DNA of 64,000 nt from Pristionchus mayeri (Eukaryota; Nematoda; Chromadorea; Rhabditida; Neodiplogasteridae): assembly GCA_036245805.1 (NCBI GenBank), contig BTRK01000001.1, positions 11,594,001-11,658,000 on the forward strand, in the 5' to 3' direction. The position numbers and the translations under genes are program-made. The notes under the pieces are model-generated. The model saw only the letters and a list, made by a program, of their open reading frames with translations, was not told the DNA's origin and searched no databases. This document shows positions 1-11,190 of this stretch, piece by piece; position 1 is the first letter of the stretch, and each line of letters starts with the position of its first letter.

Positions 1-234
1 ATTGCGCGGGAAAATGAGCGCTCGCCTCGCCCAGTTGGAGAGAGCGCGCGAGCTCCGCCCATTCCACAGCAATTATGGTATCACAACATATATTTTCTGA
101 AAATCGGATTAAATACGACGATATTGCATTGCTCTAGATATGCGATTGTGTGTAGGTAAAGGTACTTTCTTAATGAGCAAAAGCGACATCTTCCAATCCA
201 ACTCTATCCCTGTGCAACCAATAACATGTATCTG
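1..234. other. No gene recognised at left edge
   Basis: No convincing exon, splice pair or structured repeat was seen before the first foldback element. Confidence 0.4.
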
Positions 235-1110
235 GTACCATCGACCCTCCCTTGTACCGTATCCCCACCATAGTTGCCCACGCCGGCGGCGACCCCCATG
301 ACCCCCTATTCATGGTTAAGCACTTCACCCCTCAAATATAGGGGGGAAGTGCTTGACCATGTATAGGGGGTCATGGCCAAAAATCAATTGGTAGGTCAAT
401 GGTAGGTCAAGACTAGGTACCGTACCCAATCGATAGTACAGTACCCCCAGATACCGTATACCACTACCGTAACCCACGATTATCGCAAACTAACATTATT
501 TTTAAAAAGTCCTGGTACCGTGCCCAATCGATTATACAGTACCCAAGTAACTACCGTAACCCAGTTCCTTGGGTCAGATCCAGTTCCTTGGGTCAAACAT
601 TTTTCTAATAATACAAAATCAAGCATACAATTATTTTAAAGTATCCTTCGGTATATATAATTACTGTAGAATCATTTTGTGATCGATTTGGGATTTTTAG
701 AAAAATATTTGGGATTTTTAGAAAAATGTTTGACCCAAGGAACTGGATCTGACCCAAAGAACTGGGTTACGGTAGTTACTTGGGTACTGTATAATCGATT
801 GGGCACGGTACCAGGACTTTTTTTAAATAAAGTTAGTTTGCGATAATCGTGGGTTACGGTAGTGGTATACGGTATCTGGGGGTACTGTACTATCGATTGG
901 GTACGGTACCTAGTCTTGACCTACCATTGACCTACCAATTGATTTTTGGCCATGACCCCCTATACATGGTCAAGCACTTCCCCCCTATATTTGAGGGGGG
1001 GAAGTGCTTAACCATGAATAGGGGTCATGGTCTGAAAACACCTCGCCGCCAGTGTTGGGCAACTATGATCCCCACCCCATCGACCGACTCCCTCCTTGTA
1101 CCGTATGTGT
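235..1110. mobile_element. Foldback (large inverted-repeat) element 1
   Basis: Two arms of about 320 bp or more (roughly 288-610 and 712-1030) are reverse complements around a ~100-bp AT-rich centre near 660. The inner arm ends share the phrase ACCCAGTTCCTTGGGTCAGATC with the element at 3393-4858, so the two belong to one family. A smaller hairpin around TTAAGCACTTC is nested in each arm. Weaker homology extends outward to about 235 and 1110. No transposase ORF is present, so this is a non-autonomous foldback or MITE-like element. The short ORFs in it are mirror-image products of the palindrome. Confidence 0.8.
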
Positions 1111-2384
1111 AGCCACCCCCTGGAAAATATGTGTAAAGTGTATGTATCGATTGCACTCTGCGCAATGATAGGAATAAATTGTAAAATTGGGCGAAATCTA
1201 GGACAAAATACACACTTCTCGTGGAAAATGAGCAAGTAACAACAATGGAGCGGTTGCATGGCACTCGGTTCGATGACATTCTTGTTATGTATGAGCGTGG
1301 AGAAAGTGGGAAGAAATAAAGAGTATTTATTACAATACGGGACAATGTTAACTATGGAAGATAGAGAGTAGTAAATACCAGAGAAGTGATTGTAGAAACG
1401 TAGTGTCGCGTCCCCAAACTGCATGGGTCACCTACACGGCTAGATTGGTAGCGACTGGACTAACAACCATTCAACATGGCGGGAGAGACCTAGACTGATC
1501 TCTAGAAAGGCGTGGGAATAAGGCAGGCTATTCCCAGCAAGGCGGAATCATATAACTTGCGGAACAGGTAATGGATGACTACGGTAAGTGAGTGTTGCTG
1601 TGTCAGACTTATGATCTGGACTCGTGCACATCAATTTTCATTTATGAGTCCGCGTGCACCATTTATCCATAAATTATTTTTGTTATGCAAAATTTTATTC
1701 AAATGAAAAACATTCTCAAACAATACCCAAGTGGTATTTGATACACGATACGTATTCACGAGAAAATATGGAAAATGTCTTGTATCTAAAGTTTTGCATC
1801 AACCTCATATTTGATATATTCGTACAGTACATGCTATTCGTGTTGCTCAAATACGGCCGCTACGGATCTTGGAACTCTTTTTGTTGAAATATGAGTAAGT
1901 TTTAAGCAACGAGGCACAGATTTTCTTGTTCCTCGCATTATTCGCTATCGGAATTTATCTATTTTGCATTTTTCGACTAGGTTAATATAACACTTTCACC
2001 TTCAACCACTTTCGATACTTATCCATAGCGGTAATGATTTTTAAGATCATCTAGCGTTGGAGAGATCACGTGTCGGGATGAAAATTCATACGAAGCGGCA
2101 GGCCAAGGGATGAAGTGATGATGTACGACGTTCTGAGACGTATCGACGATGGTCAACGAGGGTCACCCAGTGATTCTCCTCCCTCAATCGCATTCATCCA
2201 CCGGGGAGCCACCTGCACCCTTGGATAAACTCAATCGAGGTGTACGTCAAGATGCCCTACGCTACCGGACGAACCACGATATCTTCAGCTATGAGACACG
2301 CGATTGAGAAGAAATGCGGAATTGTGATCCACGCGGCACAGGCCATCCAGGATTGATCTTTTAATGTTTCTACAAGCGAGTTTT
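1111..2384. other. Intergenic stretch, nothing recognised
   Basis: No exon series or repeat was supported here. Several short ORFs lack splice context and protein-like composition. Confidence 0.4.
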
Positions 2385-2601
2385 AGATTACACAATTCGA
2401 GATTGATTCAAAAACTATAAAAAAGACCAATGCGATGTTTTACATGTATCAAGAGTAAAACGCTGTGTCAACGATTCTGCAGCATGTTGGCACAGTATTG
2501 AATGGTAAGTAAGTTTATCAGAATCAACATAAAAAATATATTGGAACCGATTAGGCCCTCAAGTCGTGTGAACTGGGATACAATTTGAAACGGCGATTGC
2601 C

Positions 2602-5600
2602 TCATTTCCTAAATATTATTCGTCCAGTTACCAAGTGAGTTTCATCCTCTGTTACAAAAAGTTTCGGAGGGTCATGATTATGCAGAGAAATGTTTTTTCT
2701 AATTAGTTCCCACTCGATCTTGAACTGATCTATAGGTGCTTCGGATCGGTTATATTCTTCCAAAATCAGAGCAAATTCCGGCATGAGATGCGAGACTCTG
2801 GGGTAAACAAAGGCAAATTCGAGGCAATCTTAAACCAAATTCGATAATTGATAAAAGTAATAGCAAAAACTTACCAGTAAGTGAAATTGCCGTAATATCA
2901 AGTTTCACCCCAATTCGTTTGAATGGGCACGCTCCCATGATAGTAGTGATTGTCGATCTGCAAAAATTGGTAATGCTTAGACATAAAAGCGGTATCACGA
3001 ATGACATCGACTCCTTCGGAACAAGTCAATTTGAGTCCGGCTAAATGCATTGATTGTGATGCCCGTGATAAAACGAATACTTTCGCCAATTACAAATATT
3101 ACTCACTCATAATTCGCGAAATGCTCGTATTCCGTGAAGACAAGCTCGTCTACGCGCACTAATTCCAGTACGCTCTTCAGAAAGTTGACTGTGGTTTGGG
3201 TAGAACCCTCGAAGGTTTGTTCCATTTCTAGCTCTAATTTTAATACACGAGAGCATCGAAGGAGTCCATTGACTGCTTCCATTGCTTGAGCTTCGATGGT
3301 ACCATCAATGATAACACCGCTTGCAACTTCAATCTAAAAAAATGGTATTGGGACATATTGGTATTTTTTAAACAACCAATGTGTATGATTTATAGCAAAT
3401 ATGCGTGCAATATGGGACAAAACCGCAACGGAAAGCCGTTCGCTGGAAATTTGATCTAGCAACTGGTGAGTTGTTGCAATGTTATAGGTATGCCCTCTAC
3501 TACATCAACCTGATTAGATCCCCTAACTAGTCCATCTTGAGTTTCACTCTCAATCACCGTATAGGGTGTCATGGTCATAGCTGTCCACGCCGGCGGCGTC
3601 GGCAGGGGGTGGGCAAAAAATCCATGACCCCCCGTTCATGGTAGGACGGGGAGTGGGCACGAATCTTGCCCACCCCCGTCCTTCCATGAACCCAGGGTCA
3701 TGGTCAAGAAATCGATGGTAGGTCATGAGTAGGTCAAGATTAAGTATTGCACCAATCAATAGTACAGTACTTCCTGATACCGTATATAGCTACCGTAACC
3801 CTGATTACCGCGAACTGATTTTTTTCAAAAATTGAAAACTCCGTACCCTAATTTAAAAATCAAAATATCGTAACCAATCGATAGTACAGTACCACCAAAT
3901 ACCGTATCCCACTACCGTAACCCCGACGATCGCGAACTAATTTTATTATTAAGATGTCCTGGTGACGTGCACAATCAGTCTGGTGTCGTGAACGATTGAT
4001 TGTACAGTACCCAACTGACTACCGTAACCCAGTTCCGTGGGTCAGATCTAGTTCCTTGGGTCAAATATTTTTCTAAAAATCCAAAATCATTTTCTAAAAA
4101 TCCTAAATCGATCATAAATTGGTTCTACACTAATTAGAGTTACGGTGGAATATTTCAAAATAATTTTATTATAGATTTAGAATTTTTAGAAAAATATTTG
4201 ACCCAAGGAACTAGATCTGACCCAAGGAACTGGGTTACGGTAGTCAGTTGGGTACTGTACAATTGATCGTTCACGACACCAGACCGATTGTGCACGTCAC
4301 CAGGACATCTTAAAAATAAAATTAATTCGCGATCGTCGGGGTTACGGTAGTGGGATACGGTATATGGTGGTACTGTACTATCGATTGGTTACGGTACTTT
4401 GATTTTTAAATTAGGGTTACGGTAGCTATATACGGTATCAGGAAGTACTGTACTATTGATTGGTACAGTACTTAATCTTGACCTACCCATGACCTACCAT
4501 CGATTTTTTGACCATGACCCTGGGTTCATGGTAGGACGGGGGTGGGCAAAAGACCATGACCCGGGGTTCATGGGTGGACAGGGGTGGGCAAGCGCCACCA
4601 GCTCTGGACAGGTATGGTCATGGTCCAAAATTGAATATTTGAGTGGAAAATCATGGTTAGATGAATACCAACTAGAGTGAAATTCAAGATGGCCTAGTTA
4701 GTTGATCTATACAGGGTGATGCAGTAGAGGACATACTTATAACAATGCAACAACTCTCAAGTTGTTAGATCAAATATACAATGGACGGCGATCCGTTGCG
4801 GTTTTGTCCATTGCGGTTTTGCCCCCCCCCCCCCCTGCAATATTGTTGACAAATATTTCCATCACGATTTCAATGATTGGAATTAGTATGTTGTATAACA
4901 CGAGTCTTCTGAGAGTTTGCATGAATACGGCCCCTCTGCGGCACTAGGAGCCGAAAGTTAGAGCAATAGTCTCGAGATATTTATGTTAGACTATATCGAG
5001 GACGGGAAAACTTTTGGTGTTGGCCGCTTTTTCTGGAACCGGCTTTTAGGCATTTTCCGGTTTTGGGTCCGGCTCTGCCATAAATCAGCTCCCAGATGTG
5101 CTACGAGGCTGGTGTTGGGCTCAAAATGTGCGGAAAATTATTTCCAGCAACTTTTGTGTTGCAATGAAAGATGATGGACTTTGTCTTCATGTTGTAAAAA
5201 TCGAAAAAGTGATGCCACAACCAGAAAATAAATCCTAGCGGCTCAGGGACCCCCCTATTTAGAACATTTTGAACACAGATTCGGATTCTACGGAGTCTGG
5301 TTAGTCAGAGAAAAAATTCAATCTAGGTCGGTAGGGGTGGGAGTATGCTTCTAAGAGGCCAAATACACCAAAAATAGCCATATTTTTAGAATTTGTTGAA
5401 TTTCGAAGCATGGAAAATCGATCATTTAGGAATCTAAACTACACATTGCGGGCTGCAAATGCTTCATAATTGTTCGTACTTCCATTTCTGGACTTCTGAC
5501 CTGAATTGAAGAGATTTTATTTTTCGACGAAAAATCGCCTTTTTGATCCGAAAATCTCTAAAAAACATAATTGCAATTTTTTTCTCAGAATTTGCTCAAT

Positions 5601-7129
5601 TATCTAATAATTTAATTTCTTGATCAGATAATGTCGAAAAACACCAAATATGTCCCTTTCGATCCCGAAATGATCGATTTTCCATGCTTCGAAATTCAAC
5701 AAATTCTAAAAATATGGCTATTTTTGGTGTATTTGGCCTCTTAGAAGCATACTCCCACCCCTACCGACCTAGATTGAATTTTTTCTCTGACTAACCAGAC
5801 TCCGTAGAATCCGAATCTGTGTTCAAACTGTTCTAAATAGGGGGTCCCCGAGCCGCTAGGATTTATTTTTTGGTTGCTGAATCGCTTTTTCGATTTTTAC
5901 AACATGAAGAGAAAGTCCATTATCTTCCATTGCAACATAAAAGTTGCTGGAAATAATTTTCCTCACATTTTGAGCCCAACACCAGCCTCGTAGTACATCT
6001 GGGAGCTGATTTATGGCAGAGCCGGATCCAAAACCGGAAAATGCCTAAAAGCCGGTTCCAGAAAAAACGGCCAACACCAAAAGTTGTCTCGTCCCCGATA
6101 TACTCTAGCATAAATATCTCGAGAATATTGCTCGAACTTTCGGTTCCTAGTGCCGCGCAGTCCTGCAACCTATCAGAATACTCGTGATAATAGACAATTC
6201 AGAAATTGTTAAACTCACATATTCCGTCTTTTCGACGAGTTTCACTCCCAAATGCCCTCTGTTCTTCTCCGTTGCGTCAATGCTTAGGCAGAAAGTACCA
6301 CATCCCCACCAGTCAACGTCGATGTAGCACAACAGTTTTTGAAGAGTTGTATTTTCTACATGCTCACGCGCAAGTGCATTCCACCGTTTAGAGATCTAAG
6401 AGGTACGGTATTATATTATCATCAATATACTGCTACTACATTGCAAAGAGTATGCGGGAATTAAGAATATGCAATTGTATCCCCACCCTTTCTTTTTTTA
6501 AATTTTATGGTCCTCATTCTTTTCATTTTTATCAATGTGGATACAAATTTTTATGAATATGATATGATACTGGGGGAAATTATTTTGGAATAGCCTAAAT
6601 ATGTGCACTAGGCTTGGAAATTTGTGCCCAATCCTGTGTCTCAGACAATTGTGTGTCCCAAAATTTCGGACATATCTGTGTCTGAAAAGTTCGGGCACAG
6701 TTGTGTCTCAGGCTCAACTGTGTCCGGAATATGTCTGAAACATATTTCAAATTCATTATTGTTTGCCTTCTTTTTATTTTTTTCTCAATATGTTTCGGAC
6801 ACAGTTGTGTCCCAATTTATTATTCTTTTCATCGTCCGGACACATTTGTGTCCGAAGTGACAAGGTCATTCGTCATTTTGACTCATTTGTGTCCGAACGA
6901 ACGCGATCGACCGGTTTTTTTCAGACACAAATTGCCAGCCCTATTGTGCACTAATTCCAAAAAAGTATATATCCTAACAGTTTTGATCACTCACCAAGTT
7001 AATGTTCGGGATCGATGCTTGTCCCACGCGTACGATATTCCTGATAATGTCCGATGGTAAGTTGGCAATATTCAGAACGAGACCTTCTTTTGGTTGGGAA
7101 GCTGTCGGAGAAGCAAGATCCTGGTTCAT
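2602..7129 (-). CDS. F-box-like protein, left (intact) copy of the inverted pair
   Basis: Predicted exons on the minus strand are 6995-7129, 6219-6395, 3107-3333, 2875-2957 and 2602-2828. All junctions agree in phase and give 282 residues ending in a TGA. Residues about 23-57 resemble an F-box (NIANLPSDIIRNIVRVGQ, then ISKRWNALAREHVE), the part that would bind Skp1 in an SCF ubiquitin ligase. The remainder resembles the leucine-rich C-terminal regions of expanded nematode F-box families, but no named domain is certain. Intron 2 is nearly 2.9 kb because two foldback elements sit in it; the paralogous intron on the right is 129 bp. The start is the ATG before a conserved 45-codon first exon, matched exactly in the right copy. 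The substrate is unknown. Alternative: a non-SCF leucine-rich protein. Confidence 0.7.
3393..4858. mobile_element. Foldback element 2, inside intron 2 of the left F-box-like gene
   Basis: An inverted repeat of about 1.46 kb with its centre near 4110. Outer ends pair across GCAAATATG...CAATATG at the left and the complementary CAATATTG...AAATATTT at the right. Inner arms share the GTTCCTTGGGTCAGATC block with element 1. The right-hand gene copy has uninterrupted intron sequence here, so this element inserted after the duplication or was lost cleanly from the other copy. The right arm holds a run of 14 C at 4822-4835. No coding capacity was seen. Confidence 0.8.
4899..6186. mobile_element. Foldback element 3 with terminal repeats and short target duplication
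   Basis: The arms at about 4899-5450 and 5660-6186 are reverse complements. The ends read CACGAGTCTTCTGA at the left and the complement of CACGAGTATTCTGA at the right. They are flanked by ATAA on both sides (4895-4898 and 6187-6190). The paralogous intron near 8150-8200 shows an empty site with a single copy of that sequence, supporting a transposition event with a 4-bp (or TA-based) target duplication. No transposase is encoded, so it is non-autonomous. Confidence 0.85.
6620..6915. repeat. Tract rich in GTGTC/GACAC words in intron 1 of the left F-box-like gene
   Basis: About 300 bp contains repeated words such as CGGACACA, TGTGTCCGAA and TTGTGTC in both orientations. The right gene copy has only a ~40-bp trace at the corresponding place (about 7720-7760), so this is an insertion in the left copy or a deletion in the right. 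The ends resemble each other as inverted repeats (GGCTTGGAAATTTGTG and, reversed, GGCTGGCAATTTGTG), which suggests a small transposon. Confidence 0.55.
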
Positions 7130-7531
7130 TCTGTAGTAATATTGTTAAAAATGAACAATAAATGTGAGAAACTATAAATGAGACAAGCTCTAGGTCGAAT
7201 CCTGCATATGTTGCGTGGTTTCGACCAGTGATGGGGATGAAACATCCCCACTGGCAATGCTGATGAACATGGTACAGAGTTGTAACGGAGCTGAAGCAAC
7301 GCCACTGCAAGTGTGAAGACAGATCTCGATTTACGAACTCTGTACCATGTTTATCAGCATTGCCAGTGGGGATGCTTCATTCCCGTCACTGGTCGAAACC
7401 ACGCAACATATGCAGGATTCCACCTAGAACTTGTCTTATTTCTTCTCGTTTCACTCCCCACTCCTCTCATTCGGTCGATTTCTTCCATGTCTTTGCTTTA
7501 TCACGTTCTGTTTTTAGAATATTACTACAGA
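7130..7531. promoter_or_regulatory. Shared divergent promoter region of the inverted F-box-like pair
   Basis: The 402 bp between the two start codons are themselves mostly palindromic (for example GGTACAGAGTT at the left and AACTCTGTACC at the right). The unpaired centre is only about 50-60 bp near 7280-7335. Both copies therefore have nearly identical upstream sequence. No TATA box or trans-splice acceptor could be chosen with confidence. Confidence 0.5.
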
Positions 7532-8990
7532 ATGAACCAGGATTTTGCTTCTCCGACAGTTTCCCAGCCAAAAGAAGATCTCGTTCTGAATATTGCCAAC
7601 TTACCATCGGACATTATCAGGAATATCGTACGCGTGGGACAAGCATCGATCCCGAACATTAACTTGGTGAGTGATCAAAACTGTTAGGATATATACTTTT
7701 TTGGAATTAGTGCACAATAGGGCTGGCAATTTGTGCCTGAAAAAAACCGGTCGATATTTTTTGGAATTAGTGCACATATTTAGGCTATTCCAAAATAATT
7801 TCGCCCAGTATCATATCATATTCATCGAAATTTGTATTCACATAAATTTGTTTAAAAAAATAGAAACGGTGGGGGATACAATTGCATATTCTATTCACTC
7901 CGGGCTACTATTTGCAATGTAGTGGCAGTATCTCGATGATCATCTAATACCGTACCTCTTAGATCTCTAAACGATGGAATGCACTTGCTCGTGAGCATGT
8001 AGAAAATACAACTCTTCAAAAACTGATATGCTACATCGAAGTTACCGCGTGGGGATGTGGTAGATTCAGCCTAAGCATTGACGCATCGGAGAAGAATCGA
8101 GAGCATTTGGGAGTGAAACTTGTCGACGATTCGGATGATGTGAGTTTAAGAATTGCAAAAATTGCCTATTATACAATATACTAACTACAATCATAGAAAT
8201 GGTGATGGAAAAATCATACACATTGGTTGAATAAAAAATTACCAATACGTCCCAATACCATTTTTTAGATTGATGTTGCAAGCGGTGTTATCAATGATGG
8301 TACCATCGAAGCTCAAGCTATGGAAGAAGTCAATGGATTCCTTCTTCGATGTTCTCGTATAGGAAGATTGGAGCTAGAAACGCTTCAAACGTTCGAGGAT
8401 TCTACCCAAACCACAGTCAAATTTCTAAAAAGCGTACTCAAAGTAGTGCGCGTAGACGAACTTGTCTTCACGTATTTCGACTATTTCGCGAATTATGAGT
8501 GAGTAATATTTATAATTGGGGAGAGTAATCTATTTATCACGGGTACCACAATCAATGGATGTGATCAGGCACAAATTGAGATGTTCCCGAACGGGTACCA
8601 CTTTTATGTGTTATCATTACCAATTTTTTCCAGATCGACAATCACTACTATCATGCGAGCGTACCCTTTCAAACGAATTGGGGTGAAACTTGATATTACA
8701 TAAATTTCCTTTATTGGTAAGTTTTTGGTATTGCGTTTAACAATTATCAAATTTGGTTTTAGATTGCCTCGAATTTGCCTTGGCTTACCCCAGAGTCTCA
8801 CATCTCCTGCCGGAATTTTCTCTGATTTTTTGAAGGATATAACACATTGGGAGTACCTCTGGATAAGTTCAGGATCAAGTGGGAACCAATTAGAGCCAGC
8901 TTGGCTCTGTCTAACCAAAACCCTCCACAACTTTTTGTAACCGAGGACGAAACTCACTTGGTAACTGGACGAATCATATTTAGGAAATGA
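7532..8990 (+). pseudogene. F-box-like gene, right copy, with premature stop and frameshift
   Basis: Exons correspond to those of the left copy: 7532-7666, 7963-8139, 8269-8498, 8634-about 8715, and the last exon ending at 8990. The first two exons have the same lengths as the left copy (135 and 177 bp); the third has one extra codon. In exon 4 the codon following GATATTACA is TAA (8701-8703), where the left copy reads GCA and stays open. In the last exon an extra T in the run near 8825-8830 shifts the frame, although homology continues to the shared GRIIFRK ending. If translated, the product would stop after about 203 residues, keeping the F-box-like N-terminus. Two independent lesions point to a pseudogene; a truncated protein with retained function cannot be excluded. 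Confidence 0.75.
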
Positions 8991-9190
8991 GGTAATCACC
9001 GTTTAAAATTGTATCCCAGTTCACACGACTTGAGGGCCTAATCGGGTTCATAACTCCGTTCTATTTTTTTGTTTGTGTTGATTCCGATAAACTTATTCAC
9101 TATTTGTAGCGTTTCACTCTTGATTCACGTAAGACATCGAATTGGCCGTGTTGATACTTTCTAAATCAATCCAATCTGGAATTGTTTTGT

Positions 9191-10521
9191 TACAAGACCA
9201 CAAACTAGTTTGTATATAGCCAATGCGCGATGGAAAGAGTATCCAAGCACTCAACGAGTATACACATCGGTATGATTTTCAGTATTCGACATAGGACGGG
9301 GTATCCCAGAATCGAAAATTTTAAAATCTACAATTACTTTTTTCACAACCTGATATATCACATAATATCCGAACAAACCTCCACAACTCAAAAGGTCTTC
9401 CTTCCCTGTTCCTAACTCAAAATATCCCGAACAGGTTAGCAGGAGATCTTTATGTCTTGGAACTCCCAAGACGGAAGATTGCATTTTTTGTACTATGTAG
9501 CTTGTATCGTTCATTGTAGTCACTTTCGCCATTGCGCCAGCTTTATCTGTCCCATCTATCTCTTCGCGTGGTTATTCTAAGTGTCGCCCCCTCCTTTCCC
9601 CCCTCGTCTCTCTCTATTCGCTCACTATTTCCCCTGTGGATCTTTCTACTCACTCAGCTGGGCCGTACAAGTTGAGGAGTGAGTTGACACGCGGGTTGAA
9701 GGGGTATCGCTACTAGTCTTCATCTACTACTGTAAAGGAGATGTTCTCCCCTTGTCCTGCGATAAAAGGTGCCCAATCCCGGCAGACCCGTTTCCCTTCG
9801 TTGCTACACACACTGCACAAAGCTCGCTCGGTGTGAGCTTTCACACTCTATATCTATATCTCCACCACCACCACCACCAACCTCTAGTGGTCCCTCTTCT
9901 GCGCTCTTATCTATGGTCGGTCGGGCACCTCTGGATTCATCAGGACCTTCCTGTCTGAATCTGCTACGCCACCATTTGGCACAGGTTTCTGGTCTATTGA
10001 AATGCCTATTCTCAACTCAACCTTCCGCCCTGTGACATTGCACATGAGCTAGTAATTATTATTCGCATGAGGTTAAATCATCATGTAATTCCACCACTGT
10101 TCTCCTACTCGACCGCTCTTATGGTCGGAACTTTCTCGGAATGTACTGTAACTATCCACAGGTCACATTCAAACTACTCTCCTCTCAATCATCAATCATG
10201 CCAAACAATAAAATTCCTGATTCCAGACTCGAGCACAAGTGCCCTTTTGAAGAAAAAAAAAAGGAATGCGCCACCTATTACATTGTTGTAATGCGGCATT
10301 ATAGAATACGACTCATGCAGTGAGAGAAACAGGATCGTTTTTCTTCACTAAATTTTTAATAAATTAAATCTCGTAATCTAAAAGAAATATTTGTTTGATA
10401 CTTGAGCGCTAAATAGCTACATAGCTAAGGTACATGGTGCAAAAATTGGGAGAAATTAAAACACTGCGCACCACGTGGGGCTTAACTGAAATATGTCACA
10501 ATTCTTTTCTCGCACCCTGTA
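9191..10521. other. Intergenic stretch with no gene recognised
   Basis: This lies between the F-box-like inverted pair and the tandem duplication. It contains a short CAC-type microsatellite near 9860-9880 and pyrimidine-rich sequence near 9590-9640. ORFs here lack splice context. Confidence 0.4.
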
Positions 10522-11190
10522 CAGGTGTGATTACGACAAGTGCGAGTGCGGGGATTTGAGGCAGATCCCTTTAGTATTAGTATTTTCCCCTTCTTTCTCG
10601 TACGATAAACTATCCACGTTCTTCCGTGTTGATTGCAAAGAAGATACACAATTAACAAAATTCATGGTATTATCAAACCGCCTCGGGCGTAGATAGATAA
10701 TGATGCGAATATCGATTGGCAGCAAGGTATTGATGCAATGCATAGCTACGTATTCAATCAAATAACAATCGAATCGATTGCAAAAGTTTATCAGGGAACC
10801 TTCTTGTAAGAGCACAACAATATTATCGCATAAATGTAGGTGTCTAAAATCAACTTCTTGCGTAGGAGTAGAGTACAGAATCATACTTTCAAATACTCCG
10901 TCATCAAAGGAATATAGTAGCAGAAAAAAAGATGGATTAAATGCATTCAGAAAAACTGGGACACAACTTCTTGCCGAGGAGAACTATTAAAGTATGGTAT
11001 CATATCCCTAATACTGCATCAAAGGAACATACTTCAGAAAAAGATGGTATGTGTTAATTTTCATGGGTAAACCTTCTGTCAGCGAAGGGAATAAAGTTGC
11101 ATACGAGTTGCATTAGTAAACATGATAAAAAGGAGTCAAATAAGAGTAGAACTTCTGGTTGGGGGGAAACGCTAGATGGATAATGGTAAT

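Larger units (their letters stand above)
2385..9190. repeat. Inverted duplication of an F-box-like gene (head to head)
   Basis: Sequence at about 2385-7290 is repeated in reverse complement at about 7330-9190, with the axis near 7310. The right arm is compact (~1.9 kb). The left arm is longer because it contains foldback insertions (3393-4858 and 4899-6186) and a third tract near 6620-6915. Exons, splice sites and 3' flank correspond one for one between arms. The start codons face away from the axis with about 400 bp between them, so one shared bidirectional promoter region serves both copies. Confidence 0.9.

Noticed and set aside
7313..7687. 124-codon + strand ORF starting before the right F-box-like copy
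   Set aside because: Only its last part is coding (from the ATG at 7532). The earlier part is palindromic promoter sequence and appears in mirror image on the other strand.
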